From positions 103,716 through 167,715 of the forward strand of contig NZ_BOOC01000018.1 in the NCBI RefSeq assembly GCF_016863035.1: DNA of 64,000 nt, read 5' to 3'. This DNA comes from Microbispora corallina. GTDB taxonomy: Bacteria; Actinomycetota; Actinomycetes; Streptosporangiales; Streptosporangiaceae. Below the pieces are notes generated by a model, which saw nothing but the letters and a program-made list of their open reading frames with translations, did not search any database and was not told where the DNA came from. Made by a program: the position numbers and the translations under genes. Shown here piece after piece: positions 27,509 through 35,740 of the stretch. Each line of letters opens with the position of its first letter. The stretch's first letter is position 1.

Positions 27509-28837
27509 TCACCTCGTGGGCAGCAGCAGGCTGAACACCGGCGGCGCGGGGCGGCGGAGGATGAGCCGGCCGCCCTCGGCCTCCGCCAGCGACCGGGCCA
27601 GCGGCAGGCCGATGCCGTGGCCGTCGTGGGACGGCCCCGCGAACACGTCGCGCCCCTCGGGGATGCCCGGCCCCTGGTCGCTGACCTCGATCGCCACCCC
27701 GTCGCCCAGGTCGGAGACCTCCACGGCGACGTCGCCCGCGCCGTGGACGGCCGCGTTGTCCAGCAGCACGTGCAGGATCTGCCGTACGGCGGCGGCGGAC
27801 GCGACCACCTCGGGGACCTCGGCCGGCAGGCTCACGGTGACCCTGCGGTCGTCGTCGGTCAGCGTGCCGCGCCCGTGCGCCGCCGCCTCCTCCACGAGGG
27901 CGCGCACGTCGAGCCGCTCCCCGTCGCCGCCGCCCCGCCTGAGCCGGACCAGGTCCTCGATCGTCGTCCGCAGCCGCTCGCCCCGCTCGACGGCCGTGCC
28001 GATGGCGGCCCGCAGGTCGGCGTCGGGACGGGACAGCGCGGACTCCAGGCCGAGCAGCATGCCGGTGAGCGGCGTGCGGAGCTGGTGCGACACGTCGGCG
28101 TTGAAGGCCCGCTCCCGGTCGAGCATGTCCCCGAGCCGCCGGGCCGTCGCCTCCAGGGCCACCCCGACCGCGTTCGCCTCACGGACGTCGGAGCGTGGAG
28201 TGCGGACGGAGAAGTCGCCCGACCCGAGCGCCTCGGCCGACATCGTGAGGTCCTCCAGCGGCGCGGCCAGCCGGGCCGACTGGCGCAGCGCGAAGGCCGC
28301 CGCCAGCCCGATCACGGTCACGGCCAGCGCGGCCATCAGGATCCACGCGCGGACCACGCGGGCGCGGACCGTCCCGTACGGCAGGGCCACCCGGACCACG
28401 CCCGCGAGCTTCTCGTCCGAGGGGATCGGGGCGGCCACGACGAGGTAGCCGTGCTCGATGTCCTCGTGCACCTGGCCGTCCAGGGCGTCGGTGGCCGCGT
28501 CGGAGCGGGCCGGCCCCTGCCCGGCGATCCGCTGCCCGCCCCCGCCGTAGAAGCCGACCGCCAGCCGCGACGGCAGCCCCCGGGGCAGCGTCACGGAGGG
28601 GACCCGGCCGCTCAGCACGTCGTCGGGCACGACGGCGGCGATCCACGAGGCGTCACGGCCCAGGGCCGCCGCGCTGTCGTCGTGGTAGAGCCGCTCCATC
28701 GCGACGCCGAGCGGGATCGCGAACAGCGTGACGGCCAGGGTGGCCACGCCCACCATGGCCCCGAGGACCCGGCGGCGCAGCGGCCTGCCGTCCGGCCGCC
28801 CGGCGGGAGCCGCGGGCGCCTTCCTTCGCGGTGTCAC
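27509..28837 (-). CDS. Two-component sensor histidine kinase
   Basis: 442 residues. Two membrane spans (about residues 24-45 and 155-180) flank an extracytoplasmic sensor region; HAMP follows, then the H-box AFNADVSHQLRTPLTGML and the ATPase domain with LHVLLDNAAVHGAG, SDQGPGIP and GHGIGLPLARSL. It is an EnvZ-like membrane kinase, probably partner of the adjacent regulator. Start is GTG 28837; the signal is unknown. Confidence 0.92.
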   Translation of the reverse strand: MTPRRKAPAAPAGRPDGRPLRRRVLGAMVGVATLAVTLFAIPLGVAMERLYHDDSAAALGRDASWIAAVVPDDVLSGRVPSVTLPRGLPSRLAVGFYGGGGQRIAGQGPARSDAATDALDGQVHEDIEHGYLVVAAPIPSDEKLAGVVRVALPYGTVRARVVRAWILMAALAVTVIGLAAAFALRQSARLAAPLEDLTMSAEALGSGDFSVRTPRSDVREANAVGVALEATARRLGDMLDRERAFNADVSHQLRTPLTGMLLGLESALSRPDADLRAAIGTAVERGERLRTTIEDLVRLRRGGGDGERLDVRALVEEAAAHGRGTLTDDDRRVTVSLPAEVPEVVASAAAVRQILHVLLDNAAVHGAGDVAVEVSDLGDGVAIEVSDQGPGIPEGRDVFAGPSHDGHGIGLPLARSLAEAEGGRLILRRPAPPVFSLLLPTR

Positions 28838-28997
28838 CAGGTCAGACTGCCAGACCCCGGGGGTGCCCGTCGCGGCTCGGCCCACCCGTGCCCGATGTCC
28901 CGATATAGCGCTGTATCGGAGACGAGGGACATGCGTGCCGGGCCACGGCGAGCGCGGATCTCGCCGGAAGTCGGGGGCGCGCCGGCCTCCCGCTCCG

Positions 28998-29003
28998 TAC
29001 CCT
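28998..29003 (+). promoter_or_regulatory. -10 box of a likely leaderless promoter (GT-C membrane protein)
   Basis: TACCCT, seven bases before ATG 29011, with no ribosome binding site in between. Confidence 0.45.
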
Positions 29004-29010
29004 CGACCGC

Positions 29011-30624
29011 ATGGTGCGGGGGGTCTTCGAGTCGGCGCGTGTCCGGGTCTCCGCGTCGTACCGTTCGCCGGCCGCCTCTCGCGGGCCCCGCCTCGCGCTC
29101 GCCGCGGTGGCGGCGGCCTACACCGCGGTCCTCCTGACGGTGACGTTGCGGATCGGGCTCGGCTGGGACGAGAGCGTCTACGCGAGCCAGGTCGCCCGGG
29201 GCGTGCCGGCGGCCGACTTCAGCGCGCCGCGCGCACGCGGGGTCCCGCTGCTGCTCGCGCCCGTGGCCCTGCTCACCCCGTCGGCCACCGCGATCCGCGT
29301 CTACCTGAGCCTGCTGTCGGGTCTGGCACTGTACGCGGCGCACCTCCCCTGGCTCCGGCTGCGCGGCGGCCCGGCGGTCCCGCTGGCCGCGGCGCTGTTC
29401 GGCGGCCTGTGGCTGTCGCTCTTCTACGGCAACGAGGCCATGCCCAACCCCTGGGTCGCGTACGGCGCGGTCGCCGGGACCGGCCTGTTCCGCCTCGCCT
29501 GGAGGGGCCGTGACGAGCCCGGCCGGGGCAGGGGCGCCCTCGCCGGCACGGCGCTGGCGTTCGCGGGGGCCGCGCTGGTGCGGCCCACGGACGCCACCTG
29601 GCTCGCCCTGCCGCTCCTCGCGTACGGCCTGGCGCGCGGGCGCCCCGGGCCCGCCTTCGCGGTCGCCGCCGGCACGGCGGCAGGCTGGGCCGAGTGGTGC
29701 GTGGAGGCCGTCCTGCACTACGGCGGCCCCCTGGCGCGGCTGCGCGCGGCCGGCGCCGAGAACGACACGGGCCTGCACCTCACGATCCTCGACCATCTAC
29801 GCGCGCTCGACGGGCCGCTGCTGTGCCGGTACGGAACGCCCTGCGGCGGCTACCCGCTGCGGCACATCGCCTGGCTGGCGGCGCTGATCCTGCTTGCCGC
29901 GCTCGGACTGTGGACGGCCCGCGGCCGCGCCGCCGCCTCGGGTCCGCACTCCATTAGCGCCCGGCACCCCACCGCCTCACATCCCACGGCCACCGCTCCA
30001 CACCCCACCGCCGCTCCGCACCCAAGCACCGCGGCCGCCTCGCCCCCCGCCGCCCCGCGCAGCCTCGGCGGGGGTCTGGGGGTCGCGGCGGGCTCCGGGG
30101 TGTGCCTGGCCGCCTCCTACGTGTTCACCGTCGGCTACGCCGCGCCCCGCTTCCTCATGCCGGCCTACGCCCTGCTGGCGCTGCCGGCCGCCGAGGGCCT
30201 GGCCCGGCTCGCCCGCCCCCGCCTCGTACGGCCGCTGGTGGCCGCCGCCCTCACCGCGTACTTCGTCCTCCAGGCGGGGACGCTGGCGTCCTGGGTCGAG
30301 TACCAGCGGGCCAACCGCGACCGCGACCTGGCGACGGCCGCCGGGCTGCGCACGCTCGGCCTGCGCGCGCCGTGCCTCGTCTACGGGCACCACGCCGTCC
30401 AGGTCGGCTACCTCGACCGGTGCTCGTCCGTCGGGGTCTTCTCCCGGTACGGGGGGGCGACGCCTCCCGCGAGCATCAGGTCCGCCCTCGCCCGGCACGC
30501 CTGGGTGTCCGTGATCACCTATCACCGCCGTCCCCCGGCCGCCTACCTCGCCTCGTGGACGCGGGTGCCGCTCCGGGTGAGCGCGGTCACCACCTGGTAC
30601 GCGTACCTCCCGCCGGAACAGTGA
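29011..30624 (+). CDS. Polytopic membrane protein, GT-C glycosyltransferase-like
   Basis: 537 residues with about 10-11 hydrophobic spans. The first outer loop has LGWDESVYASQVA, the acidic motif typical of ArnT/PMT-type enzymes that use lipid-linked sugars. An Ala/Pro/His-rich linker (about residues 310-350) splits the membrane part, and the C-terminal outer domain ends in a soluble region. It probably transfers a sugar outside the membrane. No family with known substrate was recognised. Confidence 0.7.
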   Translation: MVRGVFESARVRVSASYRSPAASRGPRLALAAVAAAYTAVLLTVTLRIGLGWDESVYASQVARGVPAADFSAPRARGVPLLLAPVALLTPSATAIRVYLSLLSGLALYAAHLPWLRLRGGPAVPLAAALFGGLWLSLFYGNEAMPNPWVAYGAVAGTGLFRLAWRGRDEPGRGRGALAGTALAFAGAALVRPTDATWLALPLLAYGLARGRPGPAFAVAAGTAAGWAEWCVEAVLHYGGPLARLRAAGAENDTGLHLTILDHLRALDGPLLCRYGTPCGGYPLRHIAWLAALILLAALGLWTARGRAAASGPHSISARHPTASHPTATAPHPTAAPHPSTAAASPPAAPRSLGGGLGVAAGSGVCLAASYVFTVGYAAPRFLMPAYALLALPAAEGLARLARPRLVRPLVAAALTAYFVLQAGTLASWVEYQRANRDRDLATAAGLRTLGLRAPCLVYGHHAVQVGYLDRCSSVGVFSRYGGATPPASIRSALARHAWVSVITYHRRPPAAYLASWTRVPLRVSAVTTWYAYLPPEQ

Positions 30625-30739
30625 GTCCCGCCCCTGTCGATCCGGGGCCCTCCGTTCGACCAGGAGCGAGACGCCGGACCGCCCGCTGCCGGAGCCGGGC
30701 AGTTCCTGCTGACCGGCGGCCGGCGTTCTACAGGTTCAA

Positions 30740-30782
30740 CTGTGCAGTTTGAGTTGCACAGCTTAGGCTGTCGACTTAGGGT
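30740..30782 (+). promoter_or_regulatory. Promoter with overlapping operator, isochorismatase-fold gene
   Basis: CTGTGCA (30740-30746) and TGCACAG (30755-30761) form an inverted repeat across 8 bases. The -35 TTGCAC (30754-30759) lies in the right arm, with TAGGGT (30777-30782) 17 bases on. Binding there should block the polymerase. The cognate regulator is not adjacent. Confidence 0.55.
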
Positions 30783-30844
30783 GACAGCGCTGGTGAGAAG
30801 GCGACGCCGCGAACCGGCACCATCCACACCCGAGAGGACATCCC

Positions 30845-31429
30845 ATGCCCGTCACGACCCTGGATCCGACGACCGCGCTGGTCGTCGTCGACCTGCAGAA
30901 CGGCGTCATGGCCATCCCCGGCGCACCCCACACCACCGCCGAGGTGCTCGCCCACACCGTCGAACTGGCCGAGGCGTTCCGCGCCCACGACCTGCCGGTC
31001 GTGCTCGTGCGCGTCACCGGCGCGCCGGACGGCTCCGACGCGACGCCCGGCCGCACCGACCGCGGCCGTCCTCAGCGGATCCCGGCCCCCGGCTGGGACG
31101 AGATCGTCGAGGACCTCGCCGGTCACGCCGGCGACATCCTGGTCACCAAGCGCAACTGGTCCGCGTTCTACGGCACCGACCTCGACCTGCACCTGCGCCG
31201 CCGGGGCGTGACACAGATCGTGCTGACGGGCGTCGCCACCAGCATCGGCGTGGAGTCGACGGCGCGCGCCGGGCACGAGCACGGCTACCACGTCACGATC
31301 GCCACCGACGCGGTGACCGACGCGGACGCCGACGCCCACCGCAACAGCGTGGAGAAGGTCTTCCCGCGGCTGGCCGAGACCGGCACCACCGGCGACATCC
31401 TCCGGATGCTCGGCACGACGCACGGCTGA
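30845..31429 (+). CDS. Isochorismatase-fold hydrolase without catalytic cysteine
   Basis: 194 residues. ALVVVDLQNGVM carries the catalytic aspartate, VTKRNWSAFYGTDL the lysine, and LTGVATSIGVESTARAG the oxyanion segment. Nicotinamidases and other cysteine hydrolases have Cys where this protein has Gly (SIGVE), as in true isochorismatases such as PhzD. It may therefore hydrolyse an enol ether or act on another substrate rather than an amide. AGAGGA precedes the ATG. A strong operator overlaps the promoter. Confidence 0.85.
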   Translation: MPVTTLDPTTALVVVDLQNGVMAIPGAPHTTAEVLAHTVELAEAFRAHDLPVVLVRVTGAPDGSDATPGRTDRGRPQRIPAPGWDEIVEDLAGHAGDILVTKRNWSAFYGTDLDLHLRRRGVTQIVLTGVATSIGVESTARAGHEHGYHVTIATDAVTDADADAHRNSVEKVFPRLAETGTTGDILRMLGTTHG

Positions 31430-31447
31430 CCGGCACGCCGGACGTCC

Positions 31448-31885
31448 TCAGCCCGGGTCGCCGTACGACCAGCCGGACCAGCGGGTGACCCGGACGAGGA
31501 CGGCAGGCCCCGCCGGGGGGCGGTCGCGGTACTGGGGGTACTTCTCCACCAGCCCCGCGACGGCCCGCTCCCGCTCCGCGCCCGTGCCCGCGATCCGCGC
31601 CAGCCCGTCGGCGCGGGCCCACCAGAGCCGCTCCCAGTCGTCCTCGTAGTGGTCGGCCAGCAGGCAGACGGCGGGGTTGTCCGCGATGTCGCGAAGGCGC
31701 CGCAGGTCGGTCGAGGACTTCGGCTTGTGGTCCACGGCGGTCGCCACCGTCCCCGCGTCCCCGTCGTCCAGCAGCGCGAACGTCACCGGGACCAGGCGCG
31801 GCACGCCCTCGTGGCCGGCGGTCGCGAGCCTGGCCACCCGGGCCGCGGCGAACAGGCCGCGGGCGCGCTCGGGCGGCAACCTCAC
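31448..31885 (-). CDS. PPOX-class F420-dependent enzyme (split beta-barrel)
   Basis: 145 residues of the flavin-reductase-like split barrel, resembling the TIGR03668 group of F420-binding proteins: ARVARLATAGHEGVPRLVPV, HKPKSSTDLRRLRDI, and a conserved VRVTRWSGWSYG tail. It probably reduces an unknown substrate with F420H2. GTG start. The divergent YjbR-like gene starts only 26 bases away, so the promoters overlap. Confidence 0.82.
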   Translation of the reverse strand: MRLPPERARGLFAAARVARLATAGHEGVPRLVPVTFALLDDGDAGTVATAVDHKPKSSTDLRRLRDIADNPAVCLLADHYEDDWERLWWARADGLARIAGTGAERERAVAGLVEKYPQYRDRPPAGPAVLVRVTRWSGWSYGDPG

Positions 31886-31911
31886 CCGCCCAGCCTATGC
31901 ACAATGAGGGG

Positions 31912-32280
31912 ATGAGCGACTGGCGGGACACCCGCACGCGGCTGCGCGCGTTCGCCCTCGGCCTCCCCGAGGCCCACGAGGACTTCCCCTGGGGCGACAC
32001 GGTCATCAAGGTCAACAAGAAGGTGTTCGTGTTCCTGGGGGTGGAGGAGCCCACCGAGAAGTGGTCGCCGTCGTTCGGCGTCAAGCTGCGCGACTCCCAC
32101 GGCCACGCGCTGAGCGTTCCCGGCGCAGCTCCGAGCGGGTACGGCCTGGGCAGGGCCGGCTGGGTGACGGTCCCCTTCGCCGGCGACCTGCCCGAGCAGG
32201 ACGTGCTGCACGACTGGGTGGAGGAGAGCTACCGCCTGGTCGCCCCCAAGCGGCTGTCCGCGCGGATCGAGCGCGCTTGA
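31912..32280 (+). CDS. MmcQ/YjbR-family DNA-binding-fold protein
   Basis: 122 residues matching the MmcQ/YjbR (CyaY-like fold) family: LRAFALGLPEAHEDFPWGDT, KVFVFLGVEE, and VPFAGDLPEQDVLHDWVEES. The molecular role of the family is unclear. The start is uncertain: ATG 31912 has GAGGGG immediately before it (too close for a normal RBS), ATG 31897 is also in frame; a leaderless message is possible. Confidence 0.8.
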   Translation: MSDWRDTRTRLRAFALGLPEAHEDFPWGDTVIKVNKKVFVFLGVEEPTEKWSPSFGVKLRDSHGHALSVPGAAPSGYGLGRAGWVTVPFAGDLPEQDVLHDWVEESYRLVAPKRLSARIERA

Positions 32281-32300
32281 TCACTTCCAGGGGACAACTT

Positions 32301-32717
32301 ATGGTGTCCGCCATGGAGCCATCGGACTTACTGGACCGTGCCCGCGCCCGCGCCAAGGACCCCGCCGACCCGCTGGAGACCCTGACCGCGGCGATCGCCC
32401 TCGGCGCCGAGCTGGGCGCCGGCGCGGACGCCCTGCTCGACCTCGCCGTACGGCAGGCCAGGGACGCCGGGGTGTCCTGGACGGCCATCGGAGAGCGGTT
32501 CGGGTTCTCCCACCGGTCCCCCAGGAGACGCTTCACTCCCGCCTTCGCCCACCGCCACCTGGCGAACCGCCGCCGCAGGCTCGACGCGTCCTGCTCGTTC
32601 TGCCGCCGGCCGCCGGGCCCCCGCGTGCGGATGGTGCACGGCGAGGCCGGCCGCATCTGCGAGAAGTGCGTCGCCCTCGCCACCGACATCGTCGCCGGCC
32701 TGGCCCGCCGTACCTGA
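32301..32717 (+). CDS. Small HTH protein with ClpX-like C4 zinc finger
   Basis: 138 residues. An HTH-like segment (DAGVSWTAIGERFGFSHRSP, residues 55-74) is followed by a zinc finger CSFC...CEKC with C98, C101, C120 and C123, spaced like the ClpX zinc-binding domain. No AAA+ domain is present. It could be a DNA-binding protein, or an adaptor binding ClpX clients through the finger; both are inference. AGGGGA lies seven bases before ATG 32301; ATG 32313 is an alternative. It follows the YjbR-like gene by 20 bases. Confidence 0.75.
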   Translation: MVSAMEPSDLLDRARARAKDPADPLETLTAAIALGAELGAGADALLDLAVRQARDAGVSWTAIGERFGFSHRSPRRRFTPAFAHRHLANRRRRLDASCSFCRRPPGPRVRMVHGEAGRICEKCVALATDIVAGLARRT

Positions 32718-32730
32718 GCTGCCGCCCGCA

Positions 32731-32806
32731 GAGCCGCCCCCCGCAGAGCCGCCCCCCGCAGAGCCGCCCCCCGCACAGCCGCCCCCCGCACAGCCGCCGC
32801 CCCGCA
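32731..32806. repeat. 15-bp tandem repeat array
   Basis: Three copies of GAGCCGCCCCCCGCA (32731-32745, 32746-32760, 32761-32775), then CAGCCGCCCCCCGCA (32776-32790) and a 16-base variant to 32806. A shortened copy precedes at 32718-32730. The array fills the gap between two convergent stop codons and is noncoding. Confidence 0.9.
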
Positions 32807-32822
32807 CGGCAGGCGAACGCCG

Positions 32823-34058
32823 TCAGGTGACGGTCAGCCGCCGGGCGTACCGCTCGTCGCGCCACAGGTCCTCACGGAGGACCTCGGCGAGGGCCGTGGC
32901 CGCGTCGTACGCGTCCACGTACCGCAGGTAGAGCGGGGCGAAGCCGAACCGCATGACGTCCGGCTCCCGGAAGTCGCCCACCACGCCGCGGTCGGCGAGC
33001 GCGCGCACGACCGGGTAGCCGTCCGGGTGGCGGTAGCTGACCTGGCTGCCGCGCCGCTCCGGGTCGCGGGGGGTCGCGAGGACCAGATCGGTCCCCGCGT
33101 CGTCCACCAGCTCGATGAACAGCGAGGTCATGGCCTGGCTCTTGGCCCGCACCTCGCGCAGGTCCACCCGCTCCCAGATGTCCAGCGACGCGTTGAGCGC
33201 GGCGTACGACAACACGGGCGGGCTCCCGGTGGCGAAGCGCCGCACGCCGGTCGCCGGGCGGTAGTCCGGCTCGAACGCGAACGGCGCGGCGTGGCCGTGC
33301 CACCCGGAGATCACGTTGCGGACGGCCTCCTGGTGCCGTGGGGCGACGTAGATGTAGGCGGGCGCCCCCGGGCCGCCGTTCAGGTACTTGTAGGTGCAGC
33401 CGACCGCGAGGTCCGCCTCCCCGACCTCGACGGGCACGGCGCCCGCGCTGTGGCACAGGTCCCAGATCATGATCGCGCCGGCCTCGTGGACCTGACGGGT
33501 CACGGCCGCCATGTCCCTCAGGGCGCCCGTGCGGTAGTCGACCTGCGAGAGCAGCACGAGCGCGACGTCGTCGCCGAGCGCGTCCTCCAGTCCGGCCAGT
33601 CCGGCGCCCGAGCCGATGTCGCGGATCTCGTACGACCCGAGCGCCGCGACCGCCCCTTGGACGACGTACCTGTCCGTGGGGAAGTTGTCGAGGTCGGAGA
33701 CGACCACCCGGCGGCCCGGGCGGAGCGGCAGGGCGCCCGTCACGGCCTTGAAGATGTTGACCGAGGTCGAGTCGCCCGCGAGCACCTGGCCCGGTCCGGC
33801 GCCGATCAGCGGCGCGATCCGGTCGCCCGTGCTCTCCGGCAGGTCCCACCAGCCGGCGGTGTTCCAGCTCGCCCCCATGTGGACGCCCCACTCGGTCTCG
33901 ACCGTGCGGGCCACCCGCTCCGGCGTGCGGCGGGGCAGCGCGCCGAGCGAGTTCCCCAGCAGGTAGACGATTCCGGGCGGCAGCGCGAACTCGTCCCGCA
34001 CGTCCCGGAGGGGGTCCCGGGCGTCGAGGGCCTGGCATTCGGCTCGGGTGATGGCCAC
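32823..34058 (-). CDS. kynU: Kynureninase
   Basis: 411 residues, PLP-dependent fold type I. It hydrolyses kynurenine to anthranilate and alanine in tryptophan breakdown. Evidence: IVYLLGNSLGALP near the start, WGVHMGASWNTAGWW, ADLAVGCTYKYLNGGPGAPA with the PLP lysine, and a C-terminal RFGFAPLYLRY. GTG start with GGAGGAA six bases upstream. No kynurenine formamidase or tryptophan dioxygenase is adjacent, so it stands alone here. Confidence 0.93.
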   Translation of the reverse strand: MAITRAECQALDARDPLRDVRDEFALPPGIVYLLGNSLGALPRRTPERVARTVETEWGVHMGASWNTAGWWDLPESTGDRIAPLIGAGPGQVLAGDSTSVNIFKAVTGALPLRPGRRVVVSDLDNFPTDRYVVQGAVAALGSYEIRDIGSGAGLAGLEDALGDDVALVLLSQVDYRTGALRDMAAVTRQVHEAGAIMIWDLCHSAGAVPVEVGEADLAVGCTYKYLNGGPGAPAYIYVAPRHQEAVRNVISGWHGHAAPFAFEPDYRPATGVRRFATGSPPVLSYAALNASLDIWERVDLREVRAKSQAMTSLFIELVDDAGTDLVLATPRDPERRGSQVSYRHPDGYPVVRALADRGVVGDFREPDVMRFGFAPLYLRYVDAYDAATALAEVLREDLWRDERYARRLTVT

Positions 34059-34471
34059 GGTCAGTTCCTCCGGTCACCGCGCTTGGTCGTATCTATCGTC
34101 ATATAGGACCGTATGCGGGTCGAAGGGGGCTCGCGGCGGTTCACTTCCACGATCCGGACACTCGGACCCTTACCGCCCGGATAGTTCCCTGCGCCCCGGC
34201 CCGCCACCTGACTGTGGCCGCCGACGCCGGTCGCCGCGAATCGGCCGGGACAGTCATCGCAGCGCTGATAACACAGCGTTGGTGGACGGCCGAATACCGG
34301 CCGGGACCGTTCCACGATTACGGGTGGCTATAACTCGCAGGGATCACCACACCGGCACGATCCGCTCAAAATAAGCACGGGACCAACCTGCGACTCTGTG
34401 CGATCGTGGACAAGACGGGGCAAGTTCTCTGTAGACGCCAATCCCCCGTTGGTGACAGAGGGTGATCAAAC
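34059..34471. other. Gene-free divergent region kynU/gntR
   Basis: About 410 bases, less G/C-rich than its surroundings, between two divergent genes. It must hold promoters for both. An A/T-rich patch near 34090-34110 lies upstream of kynU. No supported coding sequence or RNA was recognised. Confidence 0.4.
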
Positions 34472-35224
34472 GTGACGGAGTCCCCGGTGCATCACGAGTC
34501 CCCGATCTACCGCCGCATCGCCGACCGGCTGCGCGAGCAGATCATGTCAGGGACCCTCGGTGATGGGGATCGCTTACCGGGCGAGAACGCGCTGATGGCC
34601 GAGTACGGCATCGCGAGGGCGACGGCGAGGCAGGCGCTCGCGGTGCTGATCAACGAGGGCCTGGCCGTGCCACGACGAGGGTCCGGGGTGTACGTCCGCC
34701 TGTTCCGGCCCATCCGGCGGCACGGGTCCCGGCGGCTGTCCCGGCAGCAGTGGGGACAGGGGACGGCCATCTGGGACTCCGACGCCCGTGGCCGGGCGTA
34801 CACGGTGGACGAGATCCAGATCCAGCGGGAGGCTGCCGGCGAGCAGGCGGCGCAGGTGCTGGGCGCGCAGGACGTGTGGGTGCGCCGCCGCCGCTACTCG
34901 GTGGACGGGCGGCCGGTGCAGCTCGCCGTCTCGCACTTCCCGGCCGACCTGGTGGAGGGCACCGCGATCACCCTTCCCGACACCGGCCCGGGCGGCGTGT
35001 ACGCGCGGCTGGGCGACCTCGGCCACACGCCCGTGCACTTCACCGAGGAGGTGCGGGCGCGGATGCCGCTCCCCGGGGAGGCCGAGCTGCTCGGCCTGCC
35101 CGCCGGCAACCCGGTGATCGTCATCAGCCGCGTCGCGTACGCCGTGGGGGGCGTCCCGGTGGAGCTGAACGAGATGACGCTCGACGCCGCGTCCTATGTA
35201 CTCCAGTACGACTTCGAGGCGTAG
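34472..35224 (+). CDS. GntR/HutC-family transcriptional regulator
   Basis: 250 residues. N-terminal winged HTH (PIYRRIADRLREQIMSG; LPGENALMAEYGIARATARQ) and a C-terminal UTRA ligand domain (VRRRRYSVDGRPVQLAVSHF). GTG start with GAGGGTG seven bases upstream. It may control itself, the small gene downstream or kynU; the sequence does not say which. Confidence 0.9.
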   Translation: MTESPVHHESPIYRRIADRLREQIMSGTLGDGDRLPGENALMAEYGIARATARQALAVLINEGLAVPRRGSGVYVRLFRPIRRHGSRRLSRQQWGQGTAIWDSDARGRAYTVDEIQIQREAAGEQAAQVLGAQDVWVRRRRYSVDGRPVQLAVSHFPADLVEGTAITLPDTGPGGVYARLGDLGHTPVHFTEEVRARMPLPGEAELLGLPAGNPVIVISRVAYAVGGVPVELNEMTLDAASYVLQYDFEA

Positions 35225-35342
35225 GTCAAGCGGGTAGGTTGACCTGACCGCCACGATCATTGATTTCTCTAGAGATGTCCCGCACCTTGTGGGTGAGACG
35301 TCAAGAACACCCGGGCACGCACGGCGAGGGAAGGTGGACGGA

Positions 35343-35561
35343 GTGTCCTTTGACCGACACCTTGCTGAGATCGCCCGGGAGTTCCCGGACTGGACTATTT
35401 GGCGGAGTGACGCAGGCCGCTGGTGGGCGACGCGGCACCATCCGTTGACGTCCGCGCAGCGGGCGGCCGGGTGCGCGATGACCGTCGACGCCGACGACCC
35501 CGAGGGGCTGCGGGGGCAGCTGCGCGACCAACAGGAACGTGCCACTGCCGTCGATCCGTGA
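35343..35561 (+). CDS. Small conserved-type hypothetical protein (72 aa)
   Basis: Begins at GTG 35343, with AAGGTGG five bases upstream, and reads SFDRHLAEIAREFPDWTIWR, then a Trp-rich middle (SDAGRWWATRHHP). No known domain was recognised. It sits 118 bases after the GntR gene and directly before a strong terminator, which supports it being real and transcribed. Confidence 0.65.
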   Translation: MSFDRHLAEIAREFPDWTIWRSDAGRWWATRHHPLTSAQRAAGCAMTVDADDPEGLRGQLRDQQERATAVDP

Positions 35562-35563
35562 GC

Positions 35564-35602
35564 GCGGAAGCCCCCGACCCTATCGGGGGCGGGGGCTTCC
35601 GC
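35564..35602 (+). terminator. Strong terminator after the small protein gene
   Basis: GCGGAAGCCCCCG (35564-35576) pairs perfectly with CGGGGGCTTCCGC (35590-35602) across 13 bases, directly after the stop codon at 35561. Confidence 0.8.
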
Positions 35603-35713
35603 TTCCAGTCCGGGCGCGCCTTCTCCGGGCGCGCTCCCGTCCGGACGCGCGCCGGGCGCGTCTTCCAGTCCGGGCGCCCGTTCCAGTCCGGACGCGTCTT
35701 CCAGTCCGGGCGC
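35603..35713. repeat. Dispersed and tandem 15/18-bp repeats
   Basis: TTCCAGTCCGGGCGC or a one-base variant occurs at 35603, 35663, 35681 and 35699. The last three are exactly 18 bases apart; a degenerate unit lies between the first and second. The block lies between the terminator and the convergent coiled-coil gene's stop. Confidence 0.85.
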
Positions 35714-35740
35714 GCGCCGGCGCGCGCCCGGGCCGCGCGA

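Noticed and set aside
32731..32806. CRISPR array
   Set aside because: Units are only 15 bases, directly tandem with no spacers, and no cas genes are present.
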